Assembly: GCF_007828215.1 (NCBI RefSeq) | Contig: NZ_VIUE01000011.1 | Location: 62,001 to 126,000, forward strand | Source: Pseudomonas sp. SJZ074 | GTDB lineage: Bacteria > Pseudomonadota > Gammaproteobacteria > Pseudomonadales > Pseudomonadaceae | Reading direction: 5' to 3' | Length of the DNA: 64,000 bases | Shown: in pieces, positions 8,014 through 16,020 of the stretch | How positions within the stretch are numbered: position 1 is the stretch's first letter | How the letters are laid out: every line of letters begins with the position of its first letter | Notes under the pieces: generated by a model | Database searches by the model: none | The model's input: the letters and a program-made list of their open reading frames with translations, nothing else | Told to the model about the DNA's origin: nothing | Made by a program: the position numbers and the translations under genes

Positions 8014-8431
8014 GCTTATCTCCACAACATCATGTCAGGCGAAAGGAAACCGCTTGTGGCGAGCGACGGGACCGGTCGGCAACGAGCGGACTTGCGTCGT
8101 TGCACCCTTGGCTGGGGTCCTGCGGTCGCGCACAAAGGCCTGACTCCGTTCAGCAATGAGAATGGCGTCACATTAATGGCTATTGGATATCGGGAATATC
8201 AGGTTAGACCTGATTGTGCCTAGGGGAATCCCTTAGGCAGGGGAACCTTTTACGCAAAACGAAGTCGCGCAGCGGGTGAATAAAGCGGGATGAGAAGGTG
8301 AGGGCAGTAAAACATGATGTTAAGGTGATATCAATCCTCTACGCAGCTATTTCAGGTCAGGGTCAAGATCCGCGTTGGGCGGCCGATAGCTGTTCTATTG
8401 GATTCATCCGAATAATCCCCAGGAGTCATCG
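8014..8431. other. Intergenic region between the Hpt-like gene and cheV
   Basis: Just over 400 bases with no gene. It holds the sigma-28 promoter for cheV near its right end. A short inverted repeat (AGGGGAATCCCTT around 8221-8233) lies in the middle. The rest shows no repeat or RNA I can recognise. Confidence 0.6.
8363..8388 (+). promoter_or_regulatory. Sigma-28 (FliA) promoter of cheV
   Basis: TCAAGATC, an 11-base spacer, then GCCGATA. This fits the Pseudomonas FliA consensus (TCAAG plus GCCGATAA with 11-12 bases between) at nearly every key position. It lies about 45 bases before the cheV ATG and supports co-expression with late flagellar and chemotaxis genes. Confidence 0.8.
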
Positions 8432-9355
8432 ATGGCCAGCATTCTCGACACAGTAGATCAACGAACCCAGCTGGTGGGTGAGAATCGCCTGGAAATTCTC
8501 ATGTTTCGCCTGGCGGGCCGGCAATTGTTCGCCATTAACGTGTTTAAGGTCCAGGAAGTGTTGCAACTGCCCAAGTTGACCCTGATGCCGCAGCGCCATC
8601 CATTTGTCTGTGGCGTGGTCAACCTGCGGGGCCAGACGTTGCCGGTGATCGACCTGTCCCAGGCTATCGGCATGCGTCCATTGGTGCCGGGGGCCAACAG
8701 CACCATTATTGTGACCGAATACAATCGTTCGGTTCAGGCGTTCCTGGTGGGAGGCGTGGACCGCATCGTCAACATGAACTGGGAAGCGATCATGCCCCCA
8801 CCGGGCAGCGCCGGCCGTGAGCACTACCTGACCGCCATCAGCAAGGTGGACGATCAGTTGGTGGAAATCATCGACGTGGAAAAAGTCCTGGCTGAAATCG
8901 TGCCCTACAACGCCAAGGTTTCCCGGGACAAGCTCGAGGACCCGGTACTGGAACGTGCCCGTGGGCGCGAAGTGCTGTTGGTGGACGACTCCAAAGTCGC
9001 GCTCTCGCAACTGCGCGACACCCTCGGGCAGTTGGGCATAAAGATGCACGTTGCCGGCGACGGCTTGAAGGCCCTGAACATGCTCAAGGCCTGGGCCGAT
9101 AGCGGCGAGGTGATGACCGACAAATTGTTGATGGTCTTCACTGACGCGGAAATGCCGGAAATGGACGGCTACCGCCTCACGACTGAAATCCGCAACGACC
9201 CACGGTTGCGTGGGCTCTACGTGGTACTGCACACCTCGTTGTCCGGCAGCTTCAACGACTCGATGGTCAAGAAGGTCGGCTGCGACAACTTCCTCTCCAA
9301 ATTCCAGCCGGACAAACTGGTCGATGTGGTGCGCCAGCGACTGATGCTCGACTGA
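8432..9355 (+). CDS. cheV: Chemotaxis coupling protein CheV (CheW-receiver)
   Basis: An N-terminal CheW domain (about residues 15-160; FRLAGRQLFAINVFKVQEVL, PFVCGVVNLRGQTLPVIDL) couples chemoreceptors to CheA. The C-terminal receiver (about 180-307) has VLLVDDSKVA, the phospho-acceptor Asp in VFTDAEMPEMDG, and LSKF carrying the conserved Lys. Phosphorylation is thought to tune coupling or act as a phosphate sink. A CAGGAG ribosome binding site precedes the ATG, and a FliA promoter lies upstream. No other che gene is nearby, so it is an orphan copy of the system. Confidence 0.94.
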   Translation: MASILDTVDQRTQLVGENRLEILMFRLAGRQLFAINVFKVQEVLQLPKLTLMPQRHPFVCGVVNLRGQTLPVIDLSQAIGMRPLVPGANSTIIVTEYNRSVQAFLVGGVDRIVNMNWEAIMPPPGSAGREHYLTAISKVDDQLVEIIDVEKVLAEIVPYNAKVSRDKLEDPVLERARGREVLLVDDSKVALSQLRDTLGQLGIKMHVAGDGLKALNMLKAWADSGEVMTDKLLMVFTDAEMPEMDGYRLTTEIRNDPRLRGLYVVLHTSLSGSFNDSMVKKVGCDNFLSKFQPDKLVDVVRQRLMLD

Positions 9356-9424
9356 AGCTGATCATGGTTTGCTTCGATGGCCGGCTCGTATATGGTGGCG
9401 TTTTTTCAGCACCGGGAGCTGGCC

Positions 9425-10234
9425 ATGTTGCGTCTGAGCGCGCTGTATCGTTATCCGTTGAAATCCGGCAAGGGCCAGTCTCTGCAAGGGACTGGCCTGG
9501 ACAAGCTCGGCCTGGACGGTGACCGGCGCTGGATGCTGGTGGATGAGGGCACCGGGCGATTCCTGACTCAACGGGCCGTGGCGAAGATGAGCCAGCTCTC
9601 GGCATTGTGGAACGAAACGGGTGGCTTGACCCTCAGTGCGCCGGGCTACGACAGCATTGATGTGCCGCTACCATCGGCCCGGGAAGAACAGCGCCGCGGG
9701 GTGATCATTTGGCGCGATACCCTGCGTGTTCCGGATGCCGGTGACGAGGCGGCGGCCTGGGTCAGCGAATTCATCGGCAACGCCACCCGCCTGGTGCATG
9801 TGCCGGTAGAGTTGGCACGCACCACGGCGGCTGGTTATGGCAAGGATGACGACAAGGTTGCCTTCGCTGACGGATTCCCGTTGTTGCTGATCGGCCAGGC
9901 CTCGCTGCAGGATCTGTCGAATCGGGTCGGTCGCCCGCTGGAGATGTTGCGTTTTCGACCCAACCTGGTGATCGAAGGCAGCCAGGCGTTTGCCGAGGAT
10001 GGGTGGAAGCGAATCCGCATCGGCGATGTGGAATTGCGGATAGTCAAACCCTGCTCGCGTTGCATCATGACCACGGTAGACCCACAGACCGGCGAACGCG
10101 ATCCGGGCCGTGAGCCTTTCGCCACCTTGCAGCAGTATCGTTCGACACCGGATGGCCCGATGTTCGGTCAGAATCTGGTCAATGACAGTAATGGCCGGCT
10201 TGAAGTCGGCATGCCGGTTGAAGTGCTCGAATAA
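9425..10234 (+). CDS. MOSC-domain protein of the YcbX type
   Basis: N-terminal MOSC_N beta-barrel (LSALYRYPLKSGKG, GLDGDRRWMLVDE) followed by the MOSC domain with PCSRCIMTTVDPQTGE, whose conserved Cys is the expected molybdenum-cofactor ligand. The C-terminal 2Fe-2S ferredoxin domain of E. coli YcbX is absent, so an external electron donor is needed if it reduces N-hydroxylated compounds as its relatives do. The ATG at 9425 has GGGAG upstream; an in-frame start at 9377 is less likely. It depends on the cofactor pathway encoded at 1.6-4.1 kb. Confidence 0.87.
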   Translation: MLRLSALYRYPLKSGKGQSLQGTGLDKLGLDGDRRWMLVDEGTGRFLTQRAVAKMSQLSALWNETGGLTLSAPGYDSIDVPLPSAREEQRRGVIIWRDTLRVPDAGDEAAAWVSEFIGNATRLVHVPVELARTTAAGYGKDDDKVAFADGFPLLLIGQASLQDLSNRVGRPLEMLRFRPNLVIEGSQAFAEDGWKRIRIGDVELRIVKPCSRCIMTTVDPQTGERDPGREPFATLQQYRSTPDGPMFGQNLVNDSNGRLEVGMPVEVLE

Positions 10235-10248
10235 AGCTTGCGCGGCGC

Positions 10249-10281
10249 CTGTGGCGAAGAGATGAATCCCCTCGCCACAGC
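10249..10281. repeat. GTGGCGAGGGGA-type palindrome (diverged copy)
   Basis: CTGTGGCGA and TCGCCACAG form a 9-bp stem with AATCCCC in the loop. It is a diverged copy of the perfect palindrome at 43042. Confidence 0.6.
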
Positions 10282-10291
10282 TGTTCGCGAC

Positions 10292-10576
10292 TCAGCTGCG
10301 GTATTCACACAGGTAGGCCGTGTCGACCGCGACCTTGAGTTGGAACTTGCTGTCGGCAGGTACATTGAAGCGGCTGCCAGCCGCGAAGGTTTCCCATTCG
10401 GTGCTGCCGGGCAGTTTCACGGTCAGGGCACCGGATACGACGTGCATGATTTCCCGCTGGGCCGTGCCGAATTCGTATTCACCCGGAGCCATGACGCCGA
10501 TGGTCGCAGGGCCTTCGGCCGTACCGAAAGCGATCGACTTGACGGTGCCGTCGAAGTACTCGTTGACTTTGAACAT
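10292..10576 (-). CDS. ppnP: Pyrimidine/purine nucleoside phosphorylase PpnP
   Basis: A 94-residue single cupin domain of the former DUF1255/YaiE family, which phosphorolyses several nucleosides to base and pentose-1-phosphate. The characteristic segments are [29 protein letters not shown] and [13 protein letters not shown]. Start at 10576 has a GGAA-type ribosome binding site; the frame extends further but without conserved sequence. Monocistronic between the MOSC gene and the exonuclease. It could feed bases into the purine-degradation genes at 51-60 kb. Confidence 0.92.
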   Translation of the reverse strand: MFKVNEYFDGTVKSIAFGTAEGPATIGVMAPGEYEFGTAQREIMHVVSGALTVKLPGSTEWETFAAGSRFNVPADSKFQLKVAVDTAYLCEYRS

Positions 10577-10658
10577 GGGCGATTCCTCGAAAAAAGGGCT
10601 GAAAAAGGCCGGCCAGTATGCACAAGGCTTCAACACTCGTCATCTGCGCGGGGGCAGT

Positions 10659-11201
10659 TCAATCCGCCAGCACCAGGGGCAATAACCTTGCCGTGTTGCG
10701 CGCATCTTCCAGGGCGCGGTGCTGTTGACCGGAAAATTGCAGGCCGGCCAGTTGCAACGCCCCGTTAAGCCCCAGCGGCCGTTCGAGTCGACGGGTCTTG
10801 GCGAAGCGTTGCTTGAGGTTCATGTGGGGCACGCGGGCGAGAACACTGTCTAACTGATGTTGATGCCATTCCTGGAGCAACTGCTTGCGGTCATAGTCGC
10901 CCCAACTGACCCATCCTCCCAGGTTCGCGTGGTAGGGCGCCAGCCAGCGTTCGAACGCTGGCCAGACCTCGGAGATGGTCGCTGCGCTGTCGATATTGGC
11001 TTGGGTAATGTGCGTCAGCTCGCGGCAGAAGGGCGTGAGCAGCGGTCGTCGCAGGGGCCGCACGAAACGCTGGAAGTGATCCAGCTCACGCCCGTCACGG
11101 TTCACCAGCGTGGCGCCAATCTCGATAATTTCCATTTCGGCTACCGGCCAGCCACCTTCATCGGTGGTGGCCTCCAGATCAATCACCAGCCATTGAGGCA
11201 T
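10659..11201 (-). CDS. DEDDh-family 3'-5' exonuclease
   Basis: The Exo I motif is DLEATTDEGG with the catalytic DxE at residues 8-10, Exo II lies around LGGWVSWGDYDRKQL, and Exo III is HRALEDARNTARL with the His and Asp of the DEDDh class. It is 180 residues long, like KapD/ERI-1-type single-domain exonucleases rather than DnaQ epsilon. The substrate (RNA or DNA) cannot be told. The start at 11201 follows the usual MPQWLVIDLEATT form; upstream frame to 11339 runs into the repeat element and is not coding. Confidence 0.88.
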   Translation of the reverse strand: MPQWLVIDLEATTDEGGWPVAEMEIIEIGATLVNRDGRELDHFQRFVRPLRRPLLTPFCRELTHITQANIDSAATISEVWPAFERWLAPYHANLGGWVSWGDYDRKQLLQEWHQHQLDSVLARVPHMNLKQRFAKTRRLERPLGLNGALQLAGLQFSGQQHRALEDARNTARLLPLVLAD

Positions 11202-11268
11202 CACGAGGTTCCCGGTATTGGCGTGCAGATGGTTTTGAGCGTAGTCAAATGCGCTACATTCGCCTAGT

Positions 11269-11335
11269 GTCCTGTTTCGCAAAAAAGAACAGTATTTGTG
11301 ATACAGGACACTAGTGTCCTGTACGGTTGATTCGT
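11269..11335. repeat. CTAG-type palindrome, composite copy C
   Basis: A perfect 11-bp inverted repeat TAGTGTCCTGT / ACAGGACACTA encloses inner arms TCGCAAA and TATTTGTGA (11269-11315). It is followed directly by a second half-site CTAGTGTCCTGTACGGTTGA and TTCG. It thus joins both half-site types seen singly at 1591 and 4062. Confidence 0.75.
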
Positions 11336-11420
11336 GCACTCAACTTCTGTCCGAGCGCTTGCCTGGCTGGTCCGCCCAGCTTAAATTGCCGGCGCCAATG
11401 ACGACTGCAGGAGAGAATGG

Positions 11421-12047
11421 GTGGACGAGCGAAAAGCCCTGGCGGTGATGCATGAACTGGTTGGCCTAGGACAATTGACCGACCCGGACAGTGCTCGCGG
11501 CAAACTGCTCCAGACCGCCGCCCACCTGTTTCGCAACAAGGGCTTCGAACGCACTACGGTGCGCGACCTGGCGAGCGCCGTGGGCATTCAATCCGGCAGT
11601 ATTTTCCACCACTTCAAAAGCAAGGACGAGATCCTGCGGGCAGTGATGGAAGAAACCATCCGCTACAACACCGCCTTGATGCGTGCGGCACTGGCCGAGG
11701 CGCGCGGCGTGCGTGAGCGAGTACTCGCGCTGATCCGCTGCGAGTTGCAGTCGATCATGGGCGGCACCGGCGAGGCGATGGCGGTATTGGTCTATGAGTG
11801 GCGCTCGCTATCCCTGGACGGGCAACGGCAGGTGCTGGCCTTGCGGGATATTTATGAAGACTTGTGGCTCGAGGTATTGGGTCAGGCCAAGGATGCCGGG
11901 TATATTCGCGGGGACGTGTTCATTACCCGGCGTTTTCTCACGGGCGCGTTGTCCTGGACCACCACCTGGTTTCGCGCCGAAGGCTGCCTGAGCCTCGATC
12001 AACTGGCCGAGCAAGCGTTGATACTGGTGCTTGAAGAAAAACAATAG
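11421..12047 (+). CDS. TetR/AcrR-family transcriptional regulator
   Basis: N-terminal TetR helix-turn-helix (about residues 25-75): LLQTAAHLFRNKGFERTTVRDLASAVGIQSGSIFHHFKSKDEIL. The C-terminal ligand domain is not recognisable to a compound class, though the architecture resembles regulators of fatty-acid or CoA-thioester metabolism. The GTG start at 11421 has CAGGAGA upstream at good spacing. Eighty-odd bases separate it from the solute-binding protein gene, which could be its target, but no clear operator is visible. Confidence 0.85.
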   Translation: MDERKALAVMHELVGLGQLTDPDSARGKLLQTAAHLFRNKGFERTTVRDLASAVGIQSGSIFHHFKSKDEILRAVMEETIRYNTALMRAALAEARGVRERVLALIRCELQSIMGGTGEAMAVLVYEWRSLSLDGQRQVLALRDIYEDLWLEVLGQAKDAGYIRGDVFITRRFLTGALSWTTTWFRAEGCLSLDQLAEQALILVLEEKQ

Positions 12048-12137
12048 TGAAGCGGCCCGTTAAGTGGCCGCGGAGCTGGCTAAGTGGCTGAAACCGCCTA
12101 GCTTGAATATATGGATTGACTTTTGGGGAGTGGTGCC

Positions 12138-12935
12138 TTGACGTTTTCGCCGAAGGGGATGATCCCGCGTGCTTTGCTGGCTGCACTGGCTGTTTTCCTG
12201 GTGGTGCCAGCCTCGGCGGCGCAACTGGTCAGGATCGGGGCCGCGCATTTTCCTCCCTATACCGTGCGCCCTGAAAACGGCGCCGACACCGGCCTGTTGC
12301 CGCAGTTGGTCGAAGCCCTGAATCACTCCCAGACCGACTATCAATTCGAGCTGGTACCGACATCTATTCCACGCCGTTTCAACGATTTCAAGCAAGGCCG
12401 GGTCGATATGGCGATCTTCGAGAACCCCGACTGGGGCTGGAAAGATGTGCCTCATACCGCAGTGGACATGGGGTTGGAAGATGCGGAAGTTTTCGTTACC
12501 CAACGTCAGCCGGATCGCCAGCAGAGTTACTTCAGCGACCTCAGGGGAAAGCGCCTGGCGTTGTTCAGCGGCTATCACTATGCCTTTGCCGAGTTCAACG
12601 CCGACCCCAAGTTCCTGATGGGCCAGTACAACGCTACGCTGACGTACTCCCACGACAGTAATCTGCTGATGGTCTTGCGCGGGCGGGCGGACATCGCCCT
12701 GGTGACCCGTTCATACCTGAACGACTACATACTGCGCAACCCTGAGGTAGGGCCGCAGCTGCTGGTGTCCGAACGTATCGACCAGGTTTACCACCACTAT
12801 GCCCTGATCCGGCCGCAGGCGCCGATTACCAGTGAAACGTTTGGACAATTGCTGCAGAAACTACGGGATAACGGCCAACTGCTGGCGATTTTCAAACCTT
12901 ACCAGATTGAACTGGTGCCGCCGCACGCTCATTGA
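12138..12935 (+). CDS. Periplasmic solute-binding protein, SBP_bac_3 type
   Basis: A signal peptide (basic start, then ALLAALAVFLVVPASA, cleavage near ASA-A) followed by a two-lobed family-3 solute-binding domain (VRIGAAHFPPYTV, GLLPQLVEALN, RVDMAIFENPDWGW, YFSDLRGKRLALFSGYHYAF). No ABC permease or ATPase is adjacent, so it may be an orphan receptor feeding a sensor or a remote transporter. I chose the TTG at 12138 because GGGGAG lies seven bases upstream; a TTG at 12123 is in frame. Ligand unknown; amino acid-like by family. Confidence 0.82.
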   Translation: MTFSPKGMIPRALLAALAVFLVVPASAAQLVRIGAAHFPPYTVRPENGADTGLLPQLVEALNHSQTDYQFELVPTSIPRRFNDFKQGRVDMAIFENPDWGWKDVPHTAVDMGLEDAEVFVTQRQPDRQQSYFSDLRGKRLALFSGYHYAFAEFNADPKFLMGQYNATLTYSHDSNLLMVLRGRADIALVTRSYLNDYILRNPEVGPQLLVSERIDQVYHHYALIRPQAPITSETFGQLLQKLRDNGQLLAIFKPYQIELVPPHAH

Positions 12936-12977
12936 CCGCAGGCCCAGGGTTTCCTTGTCCACTTCCCGCACAGCCCA

Positions 12978-13262
12978 TCAGGCCGGCGAATCGGAGCGAT
13001 AAGCCGAGCAGCATTTTTCAGGCTGGTTGAAGAAGACTTCACCGGGTCCAAACGCGCCGATTTTCTGGAAAGTGTCATTGACCGCATCCATCAAGCCGAA
13101 CTGTTCCTGGGTCTGCGTGTGACTGCACGCGGCCAGCAGCGCTTCAAAAAAGAGCAGTTTTGCTTTGGCCCTTTGCCCGGATGCCCGGTCTGTGTTGATG
13201 GCTTTCGGCTTCAGGAGGTCAATCTGTTCTTGAGCGAAAGCTTCAAGCTCGACTTGGGTCAT
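12978..13262 (-). CDS. Hypothetical protein
   Basis: A 94-residue cytosolic protein with an acidic helical N-terminus (MTQVELEAFAQEQIDLLKPK), a basic middle (RASGQRAKAKLLFF) and a C-terminal CC pair six residues or so from aromatic sequence NQPEKCCSAYR. GGAG at good spacing precedes the ATG. I do not recognise the family. It is divergent from the alpha/beta hydrolase gene and shares its promoter region with the lux-box-like dyad. Confidence 0.6.
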   Translation of the reverse strand: MTQVELEAFAQEQIDLLKPKAINTDRASGQRAKAKLLFFEALLAACSHTQTQEQFGLMDAVNDTFQKIGAFGPGEVFFNQPEKCCSAYRSDSPA

Positions 13263-13323
13263 GGCTGTTACTCCACCGACTGTTGTGAAATCTCACGCTA
13301 TCGCCGGCAAGCGGCTCGGTCTA

Positions 13324-13348
13324 CTGTCAGACCTGACAGGTACCTGTC
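13324..13348. promoter_or_regulatory. Overlapping perfect dyads, lux-box-like
   Basis: CTGTCAGACCTGACAG (13324-13339, 7-bp arms) overlaps GACAGGTACCTGTC (13335-13348, a perfect 14-bp palindrome). The first has the CT-N12-AG layout of lux/las boxes recognised by LuxR-family quorum-sensing regulators. It lies about 90 bases before the hydrolase ATG and about 60 before the divergent orphan gene. A TetR-type operator is the main alternative. Confidence 0.5.
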
Positions 13349-13436
13349 CCACATGGATGGCCCCGGCGATTGACGGCTTGCCATAGGGCACGTCAGTCTG
13401 GCCGGGTTTTTTCATACGCAAACAAGGAGGTCATCG

Positions 13437-14243
13437 ATGCCCTTTGCAACCCTTGACGGACAACCGCTTCATTACCTGGACCAGGGCCATGGCCCGGTGG
13501 TGGTGCTGGGCAGCAGCTATTTGTGGGACCACGGCATGTGGGCGCCGCAGATCGAGGCATTGTCACGCCATTACCGGGTGATTGCCCCGGACCTGTGGGG
13601 CCACGGTCAATCCGGGCGTTTGCCCGAGGGCATGTCCTCTCTGGACGACCTGGCCCGCCAGGTCCTGGGGTTGATGGATCACCTGGACATCGATCGCTTC
13701 AGTCTGGTGGGGCTTTCGGTAGGCGGGATGTGGGGGACACGGCTGGCGTTGATGGCCCCGAAACGGCTCCAGGCGCTGGTGTTGATGGACACCTATGTGG
13801 GCGTCGAGCCAGAGCCGACGCGCCTGTATTATTTCTCGCTGTTCGACAAGATCGAAGCCGGCGGCAGCATTCCCGAGCCGTTGCTGGACATTGTCGTGCC
13901 GATCTTCTTCCGGCCAGGCATCGATCCGCAATCGCCGCTGTACCGGCAGTTCCGCGCAACACTGGCCGCGCTGCCGGCTGATCGCCTGCGTGACAGCATC
14001 GTGCCGTTGGGGCGAATCATTTTCGGCCGCGACGATATCCTGCCGCGCCTGGGTGAGCTGGATGCTGGCAGCACCTGGGTGATGTGCGGTGACCAGGACA
14101 AGCCACGACCACCTTCCGAGTCTCTGGAGATGGCCAGGTTGATCGGTTGTCCCCATATGCTGATCCCGGAGGCAGGGCACATTTCCAACCTGGAGAATCC
14201 TGGGTTCGTTACCGAAGCATTGCTTGAGTTCTTGCGTAGCTGA
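13437..14243 (+). CDS. Alpha/beta-hydrolase
   Basis: A 268-residue alpha/beta-hydrolase fold with nucleophile elbow GLSVGG (Ser about residue 94), an oxyanion region near the N-terminus (VVVLGSSYLWD), and a C-terminal catalytic His in PEAGHISNLENP. The acid is probably the Asp in VMCGDQDKP. No signal peptide. The ribosome binding site AAGGAGGT is strong. Similar to lactonase/esterase-type members (3-oxoadipate enol-lactonase relatives), but the pathway is not indicated by neighbours. A lux-box-like dyad upstream hints at density-dependent control. Confidence 0.85.
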   Translation: MPFATLDGQPLHYLDQGHGPVVVLGSSYLWDHGMWAPQIEALSRHYRVIAPDLWGHGQSGRLPEGMSSLDDLARQVLGLMDHLDIDRFSLVGLSVGGMWGTRLALMAPKRLQALVLMDTYVGVEPEPTRLYYFSLFDKIEAGGSIPEPLLDIVVPIFFRPGIDPQSPLYRQFRATLAALPADRLRDSIVPLGRIIFGRDDILPRLGELDAGSTWVMCGDQDKPRPPSESLEMARLIGCPHMLIPEAGHISNLENPGFVTEALLEFLRS

Positions 14244-14253
14244 CCCACTGCAA

Positions 14254-14390
14254 TCGCGAGCAGGCCCGCTCCTGCATTGACCTGTCAACACCGGGCCATT
14301 GCGGGAGCGGGCTTGCTCGCGAAGACGGCGGTACAGTCAACATCCTTGTCGACTGATCCATTGCTTTCGCGAGCGAGCCCGCTCCCACAA
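14254..14390. repeat. REP cluster (REPIN plus one extra half)
   Basis: Three REP units: GCGAGCAGGCCCGCTCCTGC at 14256, GCGGGAGCGGGCTTGCTCGC at 14301, and the inverted GCGAGCGAGCCCGCTCCCAC at 14369. The last two face each other and can form a long hairpin. Confidence 0.85.
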
Positions 14391-14407
14391 CGATATCCAG
14401 GGAGCGG

Positions 14408-15175
14408 TTATTTCGGCCCGAGGATCTTCACCAGTTTGTCCGGCGAAGGGGCGCCTTGTTGCTGTTGCAGCTCGCCTTTGTCATCCAGGTAGAAAATCGC
14501 CGGGGTGGCGGACAGCTCCAGTTCGTCCATCAACTGCTGGTTGGCATCGAGCTTGGCCTGGATGGCGGGCGGTATGTCCTTGAGGGGCTTGAGCGTGCTG
14601 CCCTTGCCGGATTTTTCATGGTCCTCCAGGGCTTTTTGCGGGTCCTTGGCCGCCAGCAACGCGGCGGATTTCCCGGGGCTGTCTTCGCGGATGATGCCCA
14701 CCATGATGTGGCGCAACTGCACCTTGCCGGCCTTGACCCATGGCCGCGCCTGTTCCCAGAACATGTTGCAGTAGGGGCAATTGGGGTCGCTGAACAGGTA
14801 CACGGTACGCGGTGCATCCTTGCTGCCGTCGGCGATCCAGTTGCTCGCCTCCATTTTTGCCCATATTTCCTTCGCCATCGGTGCGTAGACCAGTTTCTGC
14901 AGCGGCTCGGCGCTCAAGTCCTTGCCGTCGGCGTCGTACAGGTTGCCGAGCAGGACGTGCTGGCCGTCCGGGGTCAGGTACAGCGCCATGCCGCGGTTCT
15001 GGTATTGCGCCGCGTAACCGCGTAGCCCGTCCGGTGCCTCGAAAGTACCGACGATCTTCGCGCCCTTGGCTTCGATTTTCTTGATGGCTGCCGGCAGTTC
15101 TTCGGCCTGTAGCAGCGGCGCTTGCAACAGCGCCGTGGCGACGGCCAGCGTCAGCATGTGGCGGAGGCGGGGCAT
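14408..15175 (-). CDS. dsbG: Thiol:disulfide interchange protein DsbG
   Basis: Periplasmic disulfide isomerase/chaperone-like protein that protects single cysteines from over-oxidation. A signal peptide (LTLAVATALLQAPLLQAEE) is followed by the dimerisation domain and a thioredoxin-fold domain with active site CPYC in SDPNCPYCNMFWEQ (about residue 135) and a cis-Pro loop at ELSATPAIFYL. 255 residues is normal. It overlaps the upstream TlpA-type gene by 25 bases and is the last gene of the dsbD-tlpA-dsbG operon. DsbD supplies its reducing power. Confidence 0.93.
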   Translation of the reverse strand: MPRLRHMLTLAVATALLQAPLLQAEELPAAIKKIEAKGAKIVGTFEAPDGLRGYAAQYQNRGMALYLTPDGQHVLLGNLYDADGKDLSAEPLQKLVYAPMAKEIWAKMEASNWIADGSKDAPRTVYLFSDPNCPYCNMFWEQARPWVKAGKVQLRHIMVGIIREDSPGKSAALLAAKDPQKALEDHEKSGKGSTLKPLKDIPPAIQAKLDANQQLMDELELSATPAIFYLDDKGELQQQQGAPSPDKLVKILGPK

Positions 15176-16020
15176 GGCGGTTTCCTTGTGACGGGGTGGG
15201 GCGCCGTGGTTGAACCCGGCGTTTCGAAATTTTCCAGGGCGCGGGCCAGGCTTGCTTCCGACAGTTCCCCCAGGTGACTGCCCAGCAGGCGGCCGTCGGC
15301 GCTGTAGAACAGCGTCGTCGGCAGCGCCATGGAGCCTACGGCCTGGCCAAGGCGACCACTGCCGTCGAACAAGACATTGTCCAGGCTAAGGCCCTGGGTG
15401 GCGAGGTAAGTGCTGACGCTCTGCATGCTTTCGGCCTGGTTGACGAACAGGAACGTCAGATCCGGACGCTGCTGCTGGGCTTCTTCCAGTACCGGCATTT
15501 CACGCCGGCAGGGCGGGCACCAGGTGGCCCAGAGATTGATCACCAGGGGGCCGCCCTGGTAATCGGTGAGTTTCACGGTCTGTCCGCTGGCGTCGCGCAG
15601 GTCGATGTCCGGCAACCGGGTGCCCTGTTCATAAATCGTCAGCGCCATCGTCGCGATCAGCCAGAACAGCAGGCCGCTGCCGACGCCGAACCCCAGTGGC
15701 CGGCGCAGGGCCGGTCGACGTCGAGCCCACAGCAAGGTCCCGATGACCAGCGCCACGATGCCAGGCCAGGCCAGGAAGCCGCCGTCGCGCAAGTCGACGA
15801 TCTGCCACGGGTCGTCCTGGTAATGGCTCCAATAGGCGATGACAAAGCTGATCCGTGCGGCCAGGAGTCCCACCAGAAAGAGTACGAACAGCACCGACTC
15901 GGGGTTCTCGCCACCGCGCTTGGCTACCCGCCAGCCTACGAAGGTCGCCAGCGCCAGGGCACTGATCAGCAGCAGGTGGTTAAGGGCGATAGCAAAGGTA
16001 CCGAGGGTGAATGTCAGCAT
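15151..16020 (-). CDS. dsbE: TlpA/DsbE-type disulfide reductase with LGT-like membrane domain
   Basis: Residues 1-130 hold four membrane segments with an LGT-like layout (ARISFVIAYWSHYQDDPW...GGFLAWPGIVALVIG resembles the core of prolipoprotein diacylglyceryl transferase, but its catalytic residues are not obvious). Residues 135-270 are a periplasmic TlpA thioredoxin domain with active site WCPPC and the TlpA-type insert region. The start ATG overlaps the dsbD stop (TGATG), so translation is coupled. It is probably a DsbD-dependent reductase. The last 20 residues are Pro/Cys-rich and overlap dsbG. In P. aeruginosa the comparable three-gene set is called dsbDEG. Confidence 0.85.
   Translation of the reverse strand: MLTFTLGTFAIALNHLLLISALALATFVGWRVAKRGGENPESVLFVLFLVGLLAARISFVIAYWSHYQDDPWQIVDLRDGGFLAWPGIVALVIGTLLWARRRPALRRPLGFGVGSGLLFWLIATMALTIYEQGTRLPDIDLRDASGQTVKLTDYQGGPLVINLWATWCPPCRREMPVLEEAQQQRPDLTFLFVNQAESMQSVSTYLATQGLSLDNVLFDGSGRLGQAVGSMALPTTLFYSADGRLLGSHLGELSEASLARALENFETPGSTTAPHPVTRKPPCPASATC

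Noticed and set aside
14254..14390. REP arrays considered as possible CRISPR repeats
   Set aside because: Units alternate orientation and are irregularly spaced, with no direct repeat-spacer periodicity and no cas gene.
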